Shown here: in pieces, positions 15,447 to 24,661 of the stretch | How the letters are laid out: each line of letters begins with the position of its first letter | Numbering within the stretch: the stretch's first letter is position 1 | Source: AWTP1-13 sp033764875 | GTDB taxonomy: Bacteria; Pseudomonadota; Alphaproteobacteria; Rhizobiales; Hyphomicrobiaceae | Length of the DNA: 64,000 bases | NCBI GenBank assembly: GCA_033764875.1 | Contig: JANRIO010000051.1 | Coordinates: 1-64,000 of the forward strand | Direction of reading: 5' to 3' | The notes under the pieces: model-generated | The model's database searches: none | Told to the model about the DNA's origin: nothing | What the model saw: the letters and a program-made list of their open reading frames with translations, nothing else | Program-made: the position numbers and the translations under genes

Positions 15447-17723
15447 TCAGTTCGCCGGCGTTATGGCGCGGCGCATTTGCATTGCCGGAGCCAGCGGCAT
15501 CCCCGGCGACAGGTCGTACCGGATCTCCGCCGCCACGCAGTTGGCACGATTGATATAGGTGTTGGCAAGGGCCGCATGGCTCTGCAGCGAGCGGTCGAGC
15601 TGACTCTCGTCGCATTTCTCGGGAAAGCCCTTGAACAGGTCGATGTACTCCCGCGACAGGCTCGAGAGCTGCCAGCCCAGCGGCAACGGCAGGTAGTTGT
15701 AATAGACGCCCGCCTCGATGATCTTGTAGCCGGGCTTGGGATCGGCCGAAAGGTCGTACTGGGTGGTGAAGCCGCGGCCCTGCCAGGTCGACAGCGCCGC
15801 CAGCAGCGGCGAGAACAGGTCGCCCTGCGCTTTGTTGCTGGGCTCGTCCATCCAGAAGCGGTCGAAGGGGATCCAGGCCGCGGAGATCATCACCAGCTTG
15901 ATCTCGATCGGAGGCAGGCTCGGATCCCGCCCGTGCAGCTCGCGCAGCGATTCCGCGAGCTTGGCGGCGGTCGCCACGCCCGAGTTGTCCACGTAGGCCC
16001 CGTCCACGAACGTCATGCGCCGCAGGCGCGCCTTCGTGCCGAGCTCCTTCTCCGCCGGGTCCGCGAACGTGTACCAGCCCGCCGGCGAGATCCAGGGGAA
16101 CCGGGCGCTCAGGCCGATGGCCGTGCTGAGCGGGATGTCGACAGGATCAACTCCCGTCGAGAAGAAGTCGAAGGTCTTGGCCGAGCCCGTCCACGGCGGC
16201 CCGATCGAGGTGAAGTCGAGCGGGCTCAGCACCATCTGCATGCCGGTCTCGACGTTGCTCGTGTTGAAGGCCACGAGCGGCATCGCCCCGGTCAGGCACT
16301 GGGTGGCGCCGGCGCCGCACAGCTCGAACAGCGACCGCGTCAGCGGATTGTTGTCACGCTCGCCGCCGAACCTCCAGGACGTCTCGAAGGCCTGCTCGAG
16401 CGCCCGCGCCCGGTCCAGCGCCTCGATGGGATAGGGGATGAAGCGCTGCAGGAAGTCCGGGAACAGTCCGCCCCAGACGACGGGCGCCAGCATGTCGCGC
16501 GACAGGATGCGGTCCGACCGGCGCTCGAACTCGCCACGCCCGGCGAGGCTCTCGAGGCACGGCTTGGCGGCCGTGTTGGCGCCGTGGTCTCGCGCCAGCG
16601 CGGCAAACACCGCCGCGCCGAGGCTGCCGCCCGACACGGAGCTGATCGAGAACACGTGCTGCGAGAAGTTGGGGCACAGGTCCTGCATCCGCGACAGGAA
16701 CTTGGAGGTCTGGTAGGCGGCATAGAGGCCGCCGCCCTCGGCCGCCACCACGTACACCGGGTAGGGCTTGCCCGCAGTCTTGTAGGCGTCGAGGTCCTTG
16801 CGCGCGTTGAGCCAGGTGCGGAACGCGGCCTCGACCGTCGGCCGCTGGATGCCGTTGGACGGCGTATGCCGGAACCGGTGGTTGTCCGTCAGCCCGAAGA
16901 TCTCGAACAGCACGAACAGCACGGCGAGCGTCCCGACCAGCGGCACCCCGAAGACGCGGTAGTACCGCGAGAACAGGCCAGCGAGCACGGCCAGGTTCAC
17001 CATCCAGAGGCAGAAGATGGGAATGGCGCCCAGCCGCTGCGGCAGGTGCACGGGATCGCGCACCAGCAGCACGATCGAGGCCAGGATCACGATCGGGAAC
17101 AGGATCCAGCTGTTGAAGACGGCGAGCTTGCGCGCCTTGGCGCTGCCGTGCGGCGTCAGCTTGCGCTCGAACAGGCTGACCAGGACGAAGAAGAAGGCGG
17201 CGATGGCCACCAGCGTCGCGGTGCCGATCAGGAAGTCCTGGCGCAGCGCTGCGATATCCTGGATGGGCTTCAGGAGCGCCGCCGGCGTGTTGGAAAGGTC
17301 GAACTGCGGCAGCCGGCTGAGCCAAATGCCGAGCCCCGCACCGAGCAGCGGCAGCGTGCCGATGGCACGCGGCCCCCAGCGCAGCACCGTCTCGCAGATC
17401 GGGTGCGGCTCGACGCCCGCGGGGATGTCTCCTGACGCGTCCTCCGCCGCCTGCCGGGCCACCTGCCAGAGCACGCCCGCGAGCAGCGTGAGGGAGGCGA
17501 CGGCGAGCCACCACTGGATGTGGTACATGTTGCGCGCCCGCTCCAGCGTCAGCACGCGATGCACCTCGAGCGCCTGGTCGAACAGCGTCAGGATCAACAC
17601 GGCAAGGACCGCCATCGCCAGCGGCACCCGCACCGCATAGACGCCGCGCAGGAGCCCGTCGAGCCAGCGTTCCGAATGCGTCTCGGCCGGAGCGACCGGC
17701 GCGTCGGCGGCTTGTGCGACCAT
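15447..17723 (-). CDS. Patatin-like phospholipase with N-terminal membrane region
   Basis: 758 residues from ATG 17723, which follows AAGGGG (ATG 17741 is possible). The first about 300 residues contain roughly seven membrane segments. A patatin-type catalytic domain then follows: glycine-rich oxyanion motif VVAAEGGGLYAAY, nucleophile SSVSGGSLGAA, and the catalytic Asp in DGAYVDNSG. The nucleophile motif is closer to the bacterial SGGSL type than to GTSAG. Probably an inner-membrane lipid acyl hydrolase. Its substrate and the topology of the active site are unknown. Confidence 0.85.
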   Translation of the reverse strand: MVAQAADAPVAPAETHSERWLDGLLRGVYAVRVPLAMAVLAVLILTLFDQALEVHRVLTLERARNMYHIQWWLAVASLTLLAGVLWQVARQAAEDASGDIPAGVEPHPICETVLRWGPRAIGTLPLLGAGLGIWLSRLPQFDLSNTPAALLKPIQDIAALRQDFLIGTATLVAIAAFFFVLVSLFERKLTPHGSAKARKLAVFNSWILFPIVILASIVLLVRDPVHLPQRLGAIPIFCLWMVNLAVLAGLFSRYYRVFGVPLVGTLAVLFVLFEIFGLTDNHRFRHTPSNGIQRPTVEAAFRTWLNARKDLDAYKTAGKPYPVYVVAAEGGGLYAAYQTSKFLSRMQDLCPNFSQHVFSISSVSGGSLGAAVFAALARDHGANTAAKPCLESLAGRGEFERRSDRILSRDMLAPVVWGGLFPDFLQRFIPYPIEALDRARALEQAFETSWRFGGERDNNPLTRSLFELCGAGATQCLTGAMPLVAFNTSNVETGMQMVLSPLDFTSIGPPWTGSAKTFDFFSTGVDPVDIPLSTAIGLSARFPWISPAGWYTFADPAEKELGTKARLRRMTFVDGAYVDNSGVATAAKLAESLRELHGRDPSLPPIEIKLVMISAAWIPFDRFWMDEPSNKAQGDLFSPLLAALSTWQGRGFTTQYDLSADPKPGYKIIEAGVYYNYLPLPLGWQLSSLSREYIDLFKGFPEKCDESQLDRSLQSHAALANTYINRANCVAAEIRYDLSPGMPLAPAMQMRRAITPAN

Positions 17724-17817
17724 TGCGTTCCCCTTCGACATCTGCAGGGCCTGCCGGGCCCCGCCGCCTCGCCGTCCGACGTCACGCCGGGCCCCGGGAG
17801 GCTCGGGCTCCGCTGCC

Positions 17818-18102
17818 TCAGCGCACGGAGCGATTGCCGCAGCGGATCTGCAGCTGCTTGACGCGCCCGAGGAACCCGCTCATCGCCGCCGGCTGGGCGC
17901 AGGCATCGACGCAGGCCTTGACGCAATCGACCTCGCACGACGGGGGACAGGTGCGCCGGCCACAGCACAGCATCGAGCAGCTCACGCGCCTGTCGGGTGC
18001 CGCGCAGATCTCGGCCGCGGACTGCTGCGCCGCCCCGGCCGTCGACCCGAGCATCAGGACGAGGGCGGCCGCCGAGCAGGTCTTGACCAGAGCCAGCTTC
18101 AT
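17818..18102 (-). CDS. Small exported Cys-rich protein
   Basis: 94 residues. The signal peptide (MKLALVKTCSAAALVLMLGS, cleavage near AGAAQ) is followed by a mature part with ten Cys (33, 42, 46, 47, 52, 56, 60, 64, 68, 88). Several are spaced by three residues (CPPSCEVDCVKACVDAC), a regular C-x3-C-x3-C-x3-C-x3-C ladder. It could bind metal or form a disulfide knot in the periplasm. No family recognised. It lies 94 bases upstream of the patatin gene on the same strand. Confidence 0.75.
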   Translation of the reverse strand: MKLALVKTCSAAALVLMLGSTAGAAQQSAAEICAAPDRRVSCSMLCCGRRTCPPSCEVDCVKACVDACAQPAAMSGFLGRVKQLQIRCGNRSVR

Positions 18103-18274
18103 GGAATCCTCCCCAAGGTCATCCCCGCCGCCCGTCGCTCCCGCCCCGCGCCCCCTATCGGCATGTGCATCCGGGACGGGATTGCGGTGCAGCGGGCTGC
18201 CAGCCTATCGCCGCGCCGCCGATGTGGCCAGATCGTCTGGCTGCAACGTCTGCGGCGACGCCGGCCGGGATCCG

Positions 18275-18478
18275 CTATCCGGGGAAGCGGATCCCCGGCA
18301 CCAGCCCGTGCGGATAGAAGTTCCAGCCGATGTAGATCGCCACGAATACGATCACCGTGATGACGGCCCCGAGCAGGGCGTTGCGCGTCAGCGTGTGGCC
18401 GATGAGGGACGAGATGAAGGCGAGGCCGGCGAGAAGGCCGAGCGGCTGCAGCGGGATCGCGTTCAAGTCGATTGGCAT
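18275..18478 (-). CDS. 67-residue membrane protein, unknown
   Basis: The start ATG 18478 lies 7 bases after AAGGAG. Two hydrophobic segments, LGLLAGLAFISSLIG and ALLGAVITVIVFVAIYIGW, are joined by a short loop, with a polar N-terminus and a short Pro-rich tail. The clear ribosome-binding site and coding composition support it as real. No family recognised. Confidence 0.7.
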   Translation of the reverse strand: MPIDLNAIPLQPLGLLAGLAFISSLIGHTLTRNALLGAVITVIVFVAIYIGWNFYPHGLVPGIRFPG

Positions 18479-18710
18479 GATGATCTCCTTCGGTGCGGTT
18501 GACGCGACGGCACGGGGCCCATGCTTAGACTTCCTTGGAGGCGAAGCCGTGACGCTTTGTGCAGCTTTGGCAGCGTGCAACAAAAAGTCCCGCTCGTGGC
18601 GGCAAGCCCAGCAATATCATCGTGTTGGCAGGTGAGCCCACGCTCCGGCCGGGCGTCGCAAGGGGCCAAATGCGGATTGTCCGGGGCCGGATCGGCCGCA
18701 AAGGCGGTGG

Positions 18711-19401
<691 letters not shown>

Positions 19402-19415
<14 letters not shown>

Positions 19416-20187
19416 GTGCGTACCTCTCCCCGAGATAGGCGCGGATGACGGCTGGATCCCTGGCGATCTCGGCCGGCGAGCCGGTGGCGATGATGCGCCC
19501 GTAGTTGAGGCACACGATCCGGTCCGAGACGCCCATCACCATCTTCATGTCGTGCTCGACCAGCAGCACCGTGACACCCTGCGCGCGGATCTGCGCCAGC
19601 AGCTTCATGAAGCTCTCGGTCTCGACCGGGTTCATGCCCGAGACCGGCTCGTCGAGCAGCAGCAGCTTCGGCCGTGCGGCAAGCGCCACGGCGACCTCTA
19701 GCAGCCTGAGCTCCCCGTAGGGCAGCGAGGAGGCGACGAGGTCGGCGCGCTCGCTGAGCCCGCAGAAGCGCAAGGTGTCGCGCGCGGCGGCCTCGAGGTC
19801 GCGCTCCTCCCGTCCGACCGAGGGCAGGCCGAGCAGGATGCTGAAGGGTGTCTGCCTGGAGCGCAGATGCAGGCCGATCAGCACGTTTTCGATCACCGAG
19901 AGGTTGGTGAACACGGCCGTCTTCTGGAAGGTGCGCACGACGCCGAGCGCGGCGATCCTCTCCGGTGTCAGGCCGTCGATCCGGGTCCCCTTATAGGACA
20001 CCTCGCCGCCCGACAGCTGCGCGTAGCCGGTGATGGCGTTGAACGCGGTGGTCTTGCCGGCGCCGTTGGGTCCGATCAGCGACAGCACCTCGCCTTCGCG
20101 GACCTCGAAGCTGGCGCCATCGACGGCCGTGAGGCCGCCGAAGCGGATCGTCAGGCCCTCGACCGCGAGCGCGACGCCGCCGCTCAT
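19402..20187 (-). CDS. livG: Branched-chain-type ABC transporter ATPase (LivG)
   Basis: 261 residues from ATG 20187, overlapping the end of livM by four bases. Walker A GPNGAGKTT, the LivG-typical RTFQKTAVF after the Q-loop, the weak signature SLPYGELRLLEVAVAL, Walker B LLLLDEPVSGMNP and VVLLVEHDMKMVM. Second ATPase of the transporter at 18.7-23.4 kb. Confidence 0.95.
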
Positions 20188-21233
20188 GGGCTCACTCCGC
20201 CGGCCGGGGAGGCTTGCTGCGCCGCCGGCCTGGCCCCCGCCTGCCGCCTGCTCAACCAGTTGCGCACCGCCGGCACGATGCCCTCGGGCAGGAAGTATAC
20301 GACGAGGATCATCAGCACGCCGTAGGCGACCCATTGCACCTCCGGCTTGATCGCCAACCCGCGAAGGATCTCCGGCAGCAGCCCGAAGATGACGCCGCCC
20401 ACGACCGGCCCCGCGAGCGTGCCCTTGCCGCCGGCCACGACCATGATCACCATCATCACGGTATAGATGAAAAGGAAGATGTCTGGGTCGACGACCCGCA
20501 CGTAGTGGGCATAGAGCGTGCCTGCGGCCCCTGCCATCCCCGCCGAGACGATCGTGGCGAGCACAAGGTAGCGCGTGACGTCGACGCCGACGCTGCGCGC
20601 CAGCGCCTCGTTCTCGCGCAACGCGACCATGGCGCGTCCGGCGCGCGAGCGCACGAGCCGCCGGATCAGCAGGTAGCTGACGAGGGCGAAGGTGATGACC
20701 AGCACATAGCTCATGGGTTTACGTACGAAGGACAGCTCCGGCAGAGCCGGGATCTCGATCTTCAGCGCCGGGATGTTGTTGAGCGCCATCGGCCCCTGGG
20801 TGAGCTCGATCCAGTTGAGCGCCACGAGGCGGACGACCTCGGCGAAGCTCACCGTCACGATGACGAAATAGGCCCCCCGCACCTTGAACGAGATCCGCCC
20901 GATCATCCATCCGCAGATGCCGGCGAACACGATGCCGGCCGGCATGGCGAGCCAGACCGGCTTCGGCTCGACGACCAACTTCAGGTCTCCGATCAGCGTC
21001 ACCTCGAAGCCGAGCGCCATCAGGCTCGACACGTAGGCACCGATGCCGAAAAAGGCGATGTGCCCGAGGCTCAGCTGTCCGGTGTAGCCGAGCAGCAGGT
21101 TGAGGCTCATGGCGGCAATGATCCAGATGCCGGCCATGATCAGCACGTGCAGGACGTACAGGTCCGTCATCCACAACGGCACGGAATAGAGGACGGCGAT
21201 GCCGGCGAGCTTGAGGAGCGCGAGCTGGTTCAA
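20184..21233 (-). CDS. livM: Branched-chain-type ABC transporter permease (LivM)
   Basis: 349 residues with about nine to ten membrane helices. Family motifs are NLLLGYTGQLSLGHIAFFG and the cytoplasmic loop GRAMVALRENEALARSVGVD, which couples to the ATPases. I place the start at TTG 21233 because GAAGGAG lies 9 bases upstream, the codon overlaps the livH stop (TTGA), and no ATG is available before the first helix. It forms the membrane channel with LivH. Confidence 0.92.
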   Translation of the reverse strand: MNQLALLKLAGIAVLYSVPLWMTDLYVLHVLIMAGIWIIAAMSLNLLLGYTGQLSLGHIAFFGIGAYVSSLMALGFEVTLIGDLKLVVEPKPVWLAMPAGIVFAGICGWMIGRISFKVRGAYFVIVTVSFAEVVRLVALNWIELTQGPMALNNIPALKIEIPALPELSFVRKPMSYVLVITFALVSYLLIRRLVRSRAGRAMVALRENEALARSVGVDVTRYLVLATIVSAGMAGAAGTLYAHYVRVVDPDIFLFIYTVMMVIMVVAGGKGTLAGPVVGGVIFGLLPEILRGLAIKPEVQWVAYGVLMILVVYFLPEGIVPAVRNWLSRRQAGARPAAQQASPAGGVSP

Positions 21234-22102
21234 CCGATCCGCTCCTTCTGCGCGAACAGTCCGGTCGGCTTGATCAGCAGGATCGCGATGATCAGCAGGA
21301 AGCCCATGCCGTCCCGGTAGCCCGACGAGACGTAGCCTGCACCGATCTCCTCGACGAACGCCAGGATGAAGCCGCCGATGGTGGCGCCGGGAATGCTGCC
21401 GAGGCCGCCCAGCACGACGATCGCGAAGGCCTTGAGCGAGGCGAGATCGCCCATCGAGGGATAGACGACGAACACCGGTCCGAGCAGCGCTCCGGCCGCC
21501 GCCGCCAGCGCCGATCCGAGCGCGAACGTCGCCGTGTAGATCGTGTCGATGTTGACGCCCATCAGCGCCGCCGTATCGCGGTCCTGGAAGGTCGCCCGCA
21601 TGGCCATGCCGAGCTTCGTGCGGTTGATGAGCGCGTAGGTCGCTCCGATCAGCCCCATCGCGACCACGAACACGAACAGCCGGTTGTAGGAGATCGAGAT
21701 CGGACCGATCACGAGCGGCGTCGCAGGGAACGGCGTGTCGATCGACTTGGCGACGCCCGTCCAGGTGAGCTGCTCGGCGTTCTGCAGCGCGATCCAGGCG
21801 CCGATCATGACCAGCATCGTGGTGTCGATGTCGGCGCCCCGCAGCCGGCGCAGCAGCACGAGCTCGATCAGTGCCCCGAGCGTGGCCCCGAGCAGCACCG
21901 CGAGGATGAGCGAGGCGTAGAAATTCATGCCGAGCACCATCACGGCCATGTAGGCCATGTAGGCGCCGAACGCGTAGAGCTCGCCGTGGGTGAAGTTGAC
22001 GAGCCGCATGATGCCGAAGATGAGCGTCAGGCCGATGCCCAGCAGCGCGTACGTGCCCCCGAGGATCAGTGCGTTGATCCCATGCTGGATCAGCTCTGCC
22101 AT
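21230..22102 (-). CDS. livH: Branched-chain-type ABC transporter permease (LivH)
   Basis: 290 residues, strongly hydrophobic, with about eight helices. The LivH signature GIGLTLIFGIMRLVNFTHGE lies near the N-terminus and the coupling loop is GMAMRATFQDRDTAALMGVN. It is the partner of LivM, which starts at its stop codon. The gap to the upstream binding-protein gene is 105 bases, so a partial terminator or processing site there is possible but not clear. Confidence 0.95.
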   Translation of the reverse strand: MAELIQHGINALILGGTYALLGIGLTLIFGIMRLVNFTHGELYAFGAYMAYMAVMVLGMNFYASLILAVLLGATLGALIELVLLRRLRGADIDTTMLVMIGAWIALQNAEQLTWTGVAKSIDTPFPATPLVIGPISISYNRLFVFVVAMGLIGATYALINRTKLGMAMRATFQDRDTAALMGVNIDTIYTATFALGSALAAAAGALLGPVFVVYPSMGDLASLKAFAIVVLGGLGSIPGATIGGFILAFVEEIGAGYVSSGYRDGMGFLLIIAILLIKPTGLFAQKERIG

Positions 22103-22207
22103 GCGTGTAACGATCTCTGACGGGACGAGGCGGTCCTGCCGCCCCTTGTTCTTGGCTGCGTTCCCGTTCCGGCGTTGCGCCGGAACGGGAGGCGGGAGCT
22201 GCGGCTG

Positions 22208-23359
22208 TCAGCCTTTGGCGACCTTGCCGCCGTCGATCTTGATCACGTAGACGTTGGGCACGTTCTGTCCGCTCTCCTTGCCGGCCGGGCCCTGCTTCAT
22301 GAAGGTGATCTCGCCGTTGAGGCCTTGTGCCTTGACGGTCCAAAGACCCTGGCGGATCGCCTCGGGCTCGGCCTTGCCGGCAGCCTTGATGCCCGACACG
22401 ATGGTGAGGATGCCGTCATAGCCGCGGAAGCCTTCCGGCAGGCCCGCCGGATTGAAGCCCATCTTCACCCAGTCCGCGGCGAACTTCTTGCCGACCTCGG
22501 GGTAGGTGAGAAGGTCGGGGAACCAGGGCGTGAAGAACACCAGGTGGTAGGAGCCGTTGGCGGCCTCGCCGGCTTGGGCGATGAGCTGATCGGGCGAGGC
22601 CGATCCGCCGGTCGAGATGATCTTGTGCGTGAGCTGCTGGTCTTTGGCCTGCTTGAGGACCAGCGTGATCTGCTCGACGCTGGTCGTCAGGATGAGCGTG
22701 TCGCCGCCGGACGACTTGATCTTGGCAAGCTGGGCCGAGAGGTCCGTCGCCTTGGGGTCCATGTACTCGGTGATGCCGACGGCGATGCCGTTCGCCTTCA
22801 TCATCTTGGCGAACTCGTCGGCCGAGCCGCGGCCCCAGTCGTTGTTGACGGACAGGAAGTCGGCCTTCTTGATGTTGAAGTTCTTCACCACCTTGGCGAA
22901 CGCCTTGGCCTCCATCTCGGAGGTCGGGCTGATGCGGAAGATGTAGGGGTTGCCGGATGTGGTGATCTTGCCGGAGGAGGAGGTCTCCACCACCATCGGC
23001 ACCTTGTACTCCTCGAGCTTGGGCATGACGGCCAGCGTGAACGTCGAGCTCCAGGCGCCCATGATCACAGGCACCTTGTCCTTGACGATCAGCTTCTCGA
23101 CCGTGGCGACGGCCTCTGTCGGGTTGGACTTGTTGTCCTCGACCACCAGCTCGATTTTCTTGCCGAGCACACCGCCGGAGGCGTTGATCTGATCCGCCGC
23201 CACCTTGGCGCCCTGCACCACGTAGTTGCCTGCGGCCGCGACGGCGCCCGTCAGCGGCTGGGTGACGCCGATCTTGATGGTGTCCTGCGCGACGGCCTTG
23301 CCGGCAAGGACGGCGGCAGCGAGCGCTGCGATGCCGAATGCAATGGGACGCATGTGCAT
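22208..23359 (-). CDS. Periplasmic substrate-binding protein of the Liv-type transporter
   Basis: 383 residues from ATG 23359, which follows GGGAG (ATG 23353 is also possible). The signal peptide ends near GKAVAQDTIKIG. The mature protein has the type I periplasmic-binding fold of the LivJ family: IKIGVTQPLTGAVAAAG, INASGGVLGKKIELVVEDN, PVIMGAWSS. This protein sets transporter specificity; the LivJ family also binds amides, aromatic acids and ureas. It is the first gene of the transporter operon. A conserved 20-bp operator overlaps its probable promoter at 23439-23458. Confidence 0.9.
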   Translation of the reverse strand: MHMRPIAFGIAALAAAVLAGKAVAQDTIKIGVTQPLTGAVAAAGNYVVQGAKVAADQINASGGVLGKKIELVVEDNKSNPTEAVATVEKLIVKDKVPVIMGAWSSTFTLAVMPKLEEYKVPMVVETSSSGKITTSGNPYIFRISPTSEMEAKAFAKVVKNFNIKKADFLSVNNDWGRGSADEFAKMMKANGIAVGITEYMDPKATDLSAQLAKIKSSGGDTLILTTSVEQITLVLKQAKDQQLTHKIISTGGSASPDQLIAQAGEAANGSYHLVFFTPWFPDLLTYPEVGKKFAADWVKMGFNPAGLPEGFRGYDGILTIVSGIKAAGKAEPEAIRQGLWTVKAQGLNGEITFMKQGPAGKESGQNVPNVYVIKIDGGKVAKG

Positions 23360-23438
23360 GGGGTTCTCCCTTCTGACGTGGTGCCGGCTGGGCACCACCC
23401 TGTCATCCTACTTCGACCCGCTGCAAAGGTCGCAAGTG

Positions 23439-23458
23439 TTGTGCCAAAGATAGAACAA
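23439..23458. promoter_or_regulatory. Operator site 1 (upstream of the transporter operon)
   Basis: Imperfect palindrome TTGTGCCA-AAGA-TAGAACAA. It matches two other sites in this window (27997-28016 and 34459-34478) under the consensus TKGTNCYA-N4-TAGWACMA. On the minus strand a candidate promoter TTGCCG (23472-23477), 17 bases, TCTATC (23449-23454) overlaps it, so binding would be expected to block transcription of the livJ-type gene, whose start is 79 bases further on. The regulator is inferred to be the GntR protein at 36430. Confidence 0.7.
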
Positions 23459-23510
23459 CCATCTCGCGCCGCGGCAAATTCAGTGTGCGCTGCGGGAAAT
23501 CTCGCTCCCT

Positions 23511-24470
23511 TCAGCGCATCCGTGCTTTCAGCTTGGGGATGATCTCCTTGGCAAGCGCATCCACTTGCTCATTTTCGTAGCGGTAGGGCACAAAAATAAT
23601 GCGGTCGATACCGGTCTCCAGGTGCGCCTCGAGCTGCGCGACGCATTCGTCGGGGGTGCCGATGATGGCGCTGTCCATGGTGGACTCGGACCAGGACGCG
23701 TAATCCCACTCCGTCTGCAGCCATTCCTTCATCTGCGCCTCGACCTTGATGCGCGGGCCGACGCAGATCGGCAGCTGGTTGGTGGAGATCAGCTCGTCCG
23801 GGTTGCGCCCCGCCTCCTCGGCGAAGTTGCGCACCTTCGCCCAGCCCCGGGCGAAGCTCTCCGCCGTGTAGTAATAGGTCAGCCAGCCGTCGCCCTTGGT
23901 CGCCGCCCGCTTCAGCACCGCATCGACGTAGCCGCCGATGAGGATGGGCGGGCGCGGTTTCTGCACGGGCTTGGGGTACAGCGTCGCCCCACGCAAGGTG
24001 TAGGGCGGGTAGTCTCCGTCGACGTGATGCTCGCTCCACAGCCGGCTGATGATGTCGAGGCTCTGCTCCATGATCTTGCCGCGCTTGGTGAAGTCGACGC
24101 CGAGGCTGTCGAACTCGCGCTTGTACCAGCCGACGGCCGCGCCCACGAGCAGCCGCCCGTTCGAGACGTGGTCTATGGTCGCGAGCTCCTTGGCCAGGAT
24201 CACCGGGTTGCGCACCGGCATGACCAGGATGCCGGTCCCGACCTTGATCGTCTTCGTGCGCGCGGCGACGGCGGTGAGGATGATCAGCGCCTCGTGGATC
24301 GGGAAGTTCGGCACCACCCCGAGCAGGATGTGGTCCCAGGCCCACAGCGACTCGAAGCCGAGCTCCTCCATCCTGACGCCGTAGTCGATGAGCTCCTGCG
24401 CCGAGGGCATCTCAGGGAACTTGGTGAAGTTCCGCATCGCGATCCCGAACTCGGTCTGCTTCTTTGCCAT
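23511..24470 (-). CDS. Luciferase-like (LLM) oxidoreductase, probably F420-dependent
   Basis: 319 residues. TIM-barrel luciferase-like family: FGIAMRNFTKFP at the start, GFESLWAWDHILLG, KVGTGILVMPVRNPVILAKELATIDH and GRLLVGAAVGWYKREFDSLG, which match the F420-dependent TIGR03619-like group. FMN-dependent members also exist. The preference for F420 is supported by a complete set of F420 genes 4 kb away in the same block. It could reduce or oxygenate a pathway intermediate. It follows the CoA-transferase genes on the same strand after a repeat-rich 190-base gap. Confidence 0.85.
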   Translation of the reverse strand: MAKKQTEFGIAMRNFTKFPEMPSAQELIDYGVRMEELGFESLWAWDHILLGVVPNFPIHEALIILTAVAARTKTIKVGTGILVMPVRNPVILAKELATIDHVSNGRLLVGAAVGWYKREFDSLGVDFTKRGKIMEQSLDIISRLWSEHHVDGDYPPYTLRGATLYPKPVQKPRPPILIGGYVDAVLKRAATKGDGWLTYYYTAESFARGWAKVRNFAEEAGRNPDELISTNQLPICVGPRIKVEAQMKEWLQTEWDYASWSESTMDSAIIGTPDECVAQLEAHLETGIDRIIFVPYRYENEQVDALAKEIIPKLKARMR

Positions 24471-24531
24471 TGCGGCCGGCTCCTATCTTCGCACGTCCTC
24501 GCCCTCTGCAGCGTGCGGCAGGGGCACTTCT

Positions 24532-24652
24532 CCCTCTTGCCGTCTTACGGCGAGAGGGTCGGGGCGAGGGGCAGAAGCTTGCTCCGGCGCCGGAGTATGC
24601 CGCTGCCCCTCGCTCTACCCCTCCCCAATCCGCTGCGCGTCATGGGGAGAGG
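24532..24652. repeat. Multi-hairpin intergenic repeat element
   Basis: Four nested or consecutive inverted repeats lie between two co-directional genes: CCCTCTTGCCG/CGGCGAGAGGG (24532-24558, 11 bp with one wobble), GCGAGGGGCA/TGCCCCTCGC (24564-24573 and 24604-24613) enclosing the 14-bp palindrome CTCCGGCGCCGGAG (24582-24595), and CTCCCCA/TGGGGAG (24621-24649). It looks like a dispersed palindromic (REP/BIME-like) element. In mRNA it could protect or punctuate between the CoA-transferase and LLM genes. Confidence 0.75.
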
Positions 24653-24661
24653 GAATTTTCA

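Noticed and set aside
15318..17435. 705-residue plus-strand frame opposite the patatin gene
   Set aside because: Arg/Gly/Ala-rich antisense frame with no domain; the patatin frame has complete catalytic motifs.
24532..24652. CRISPR-like array or riboswitch
   Set aside because: The repeats are inverted and unequal with no regular spacers, and no known riboswitch fold is recognised.
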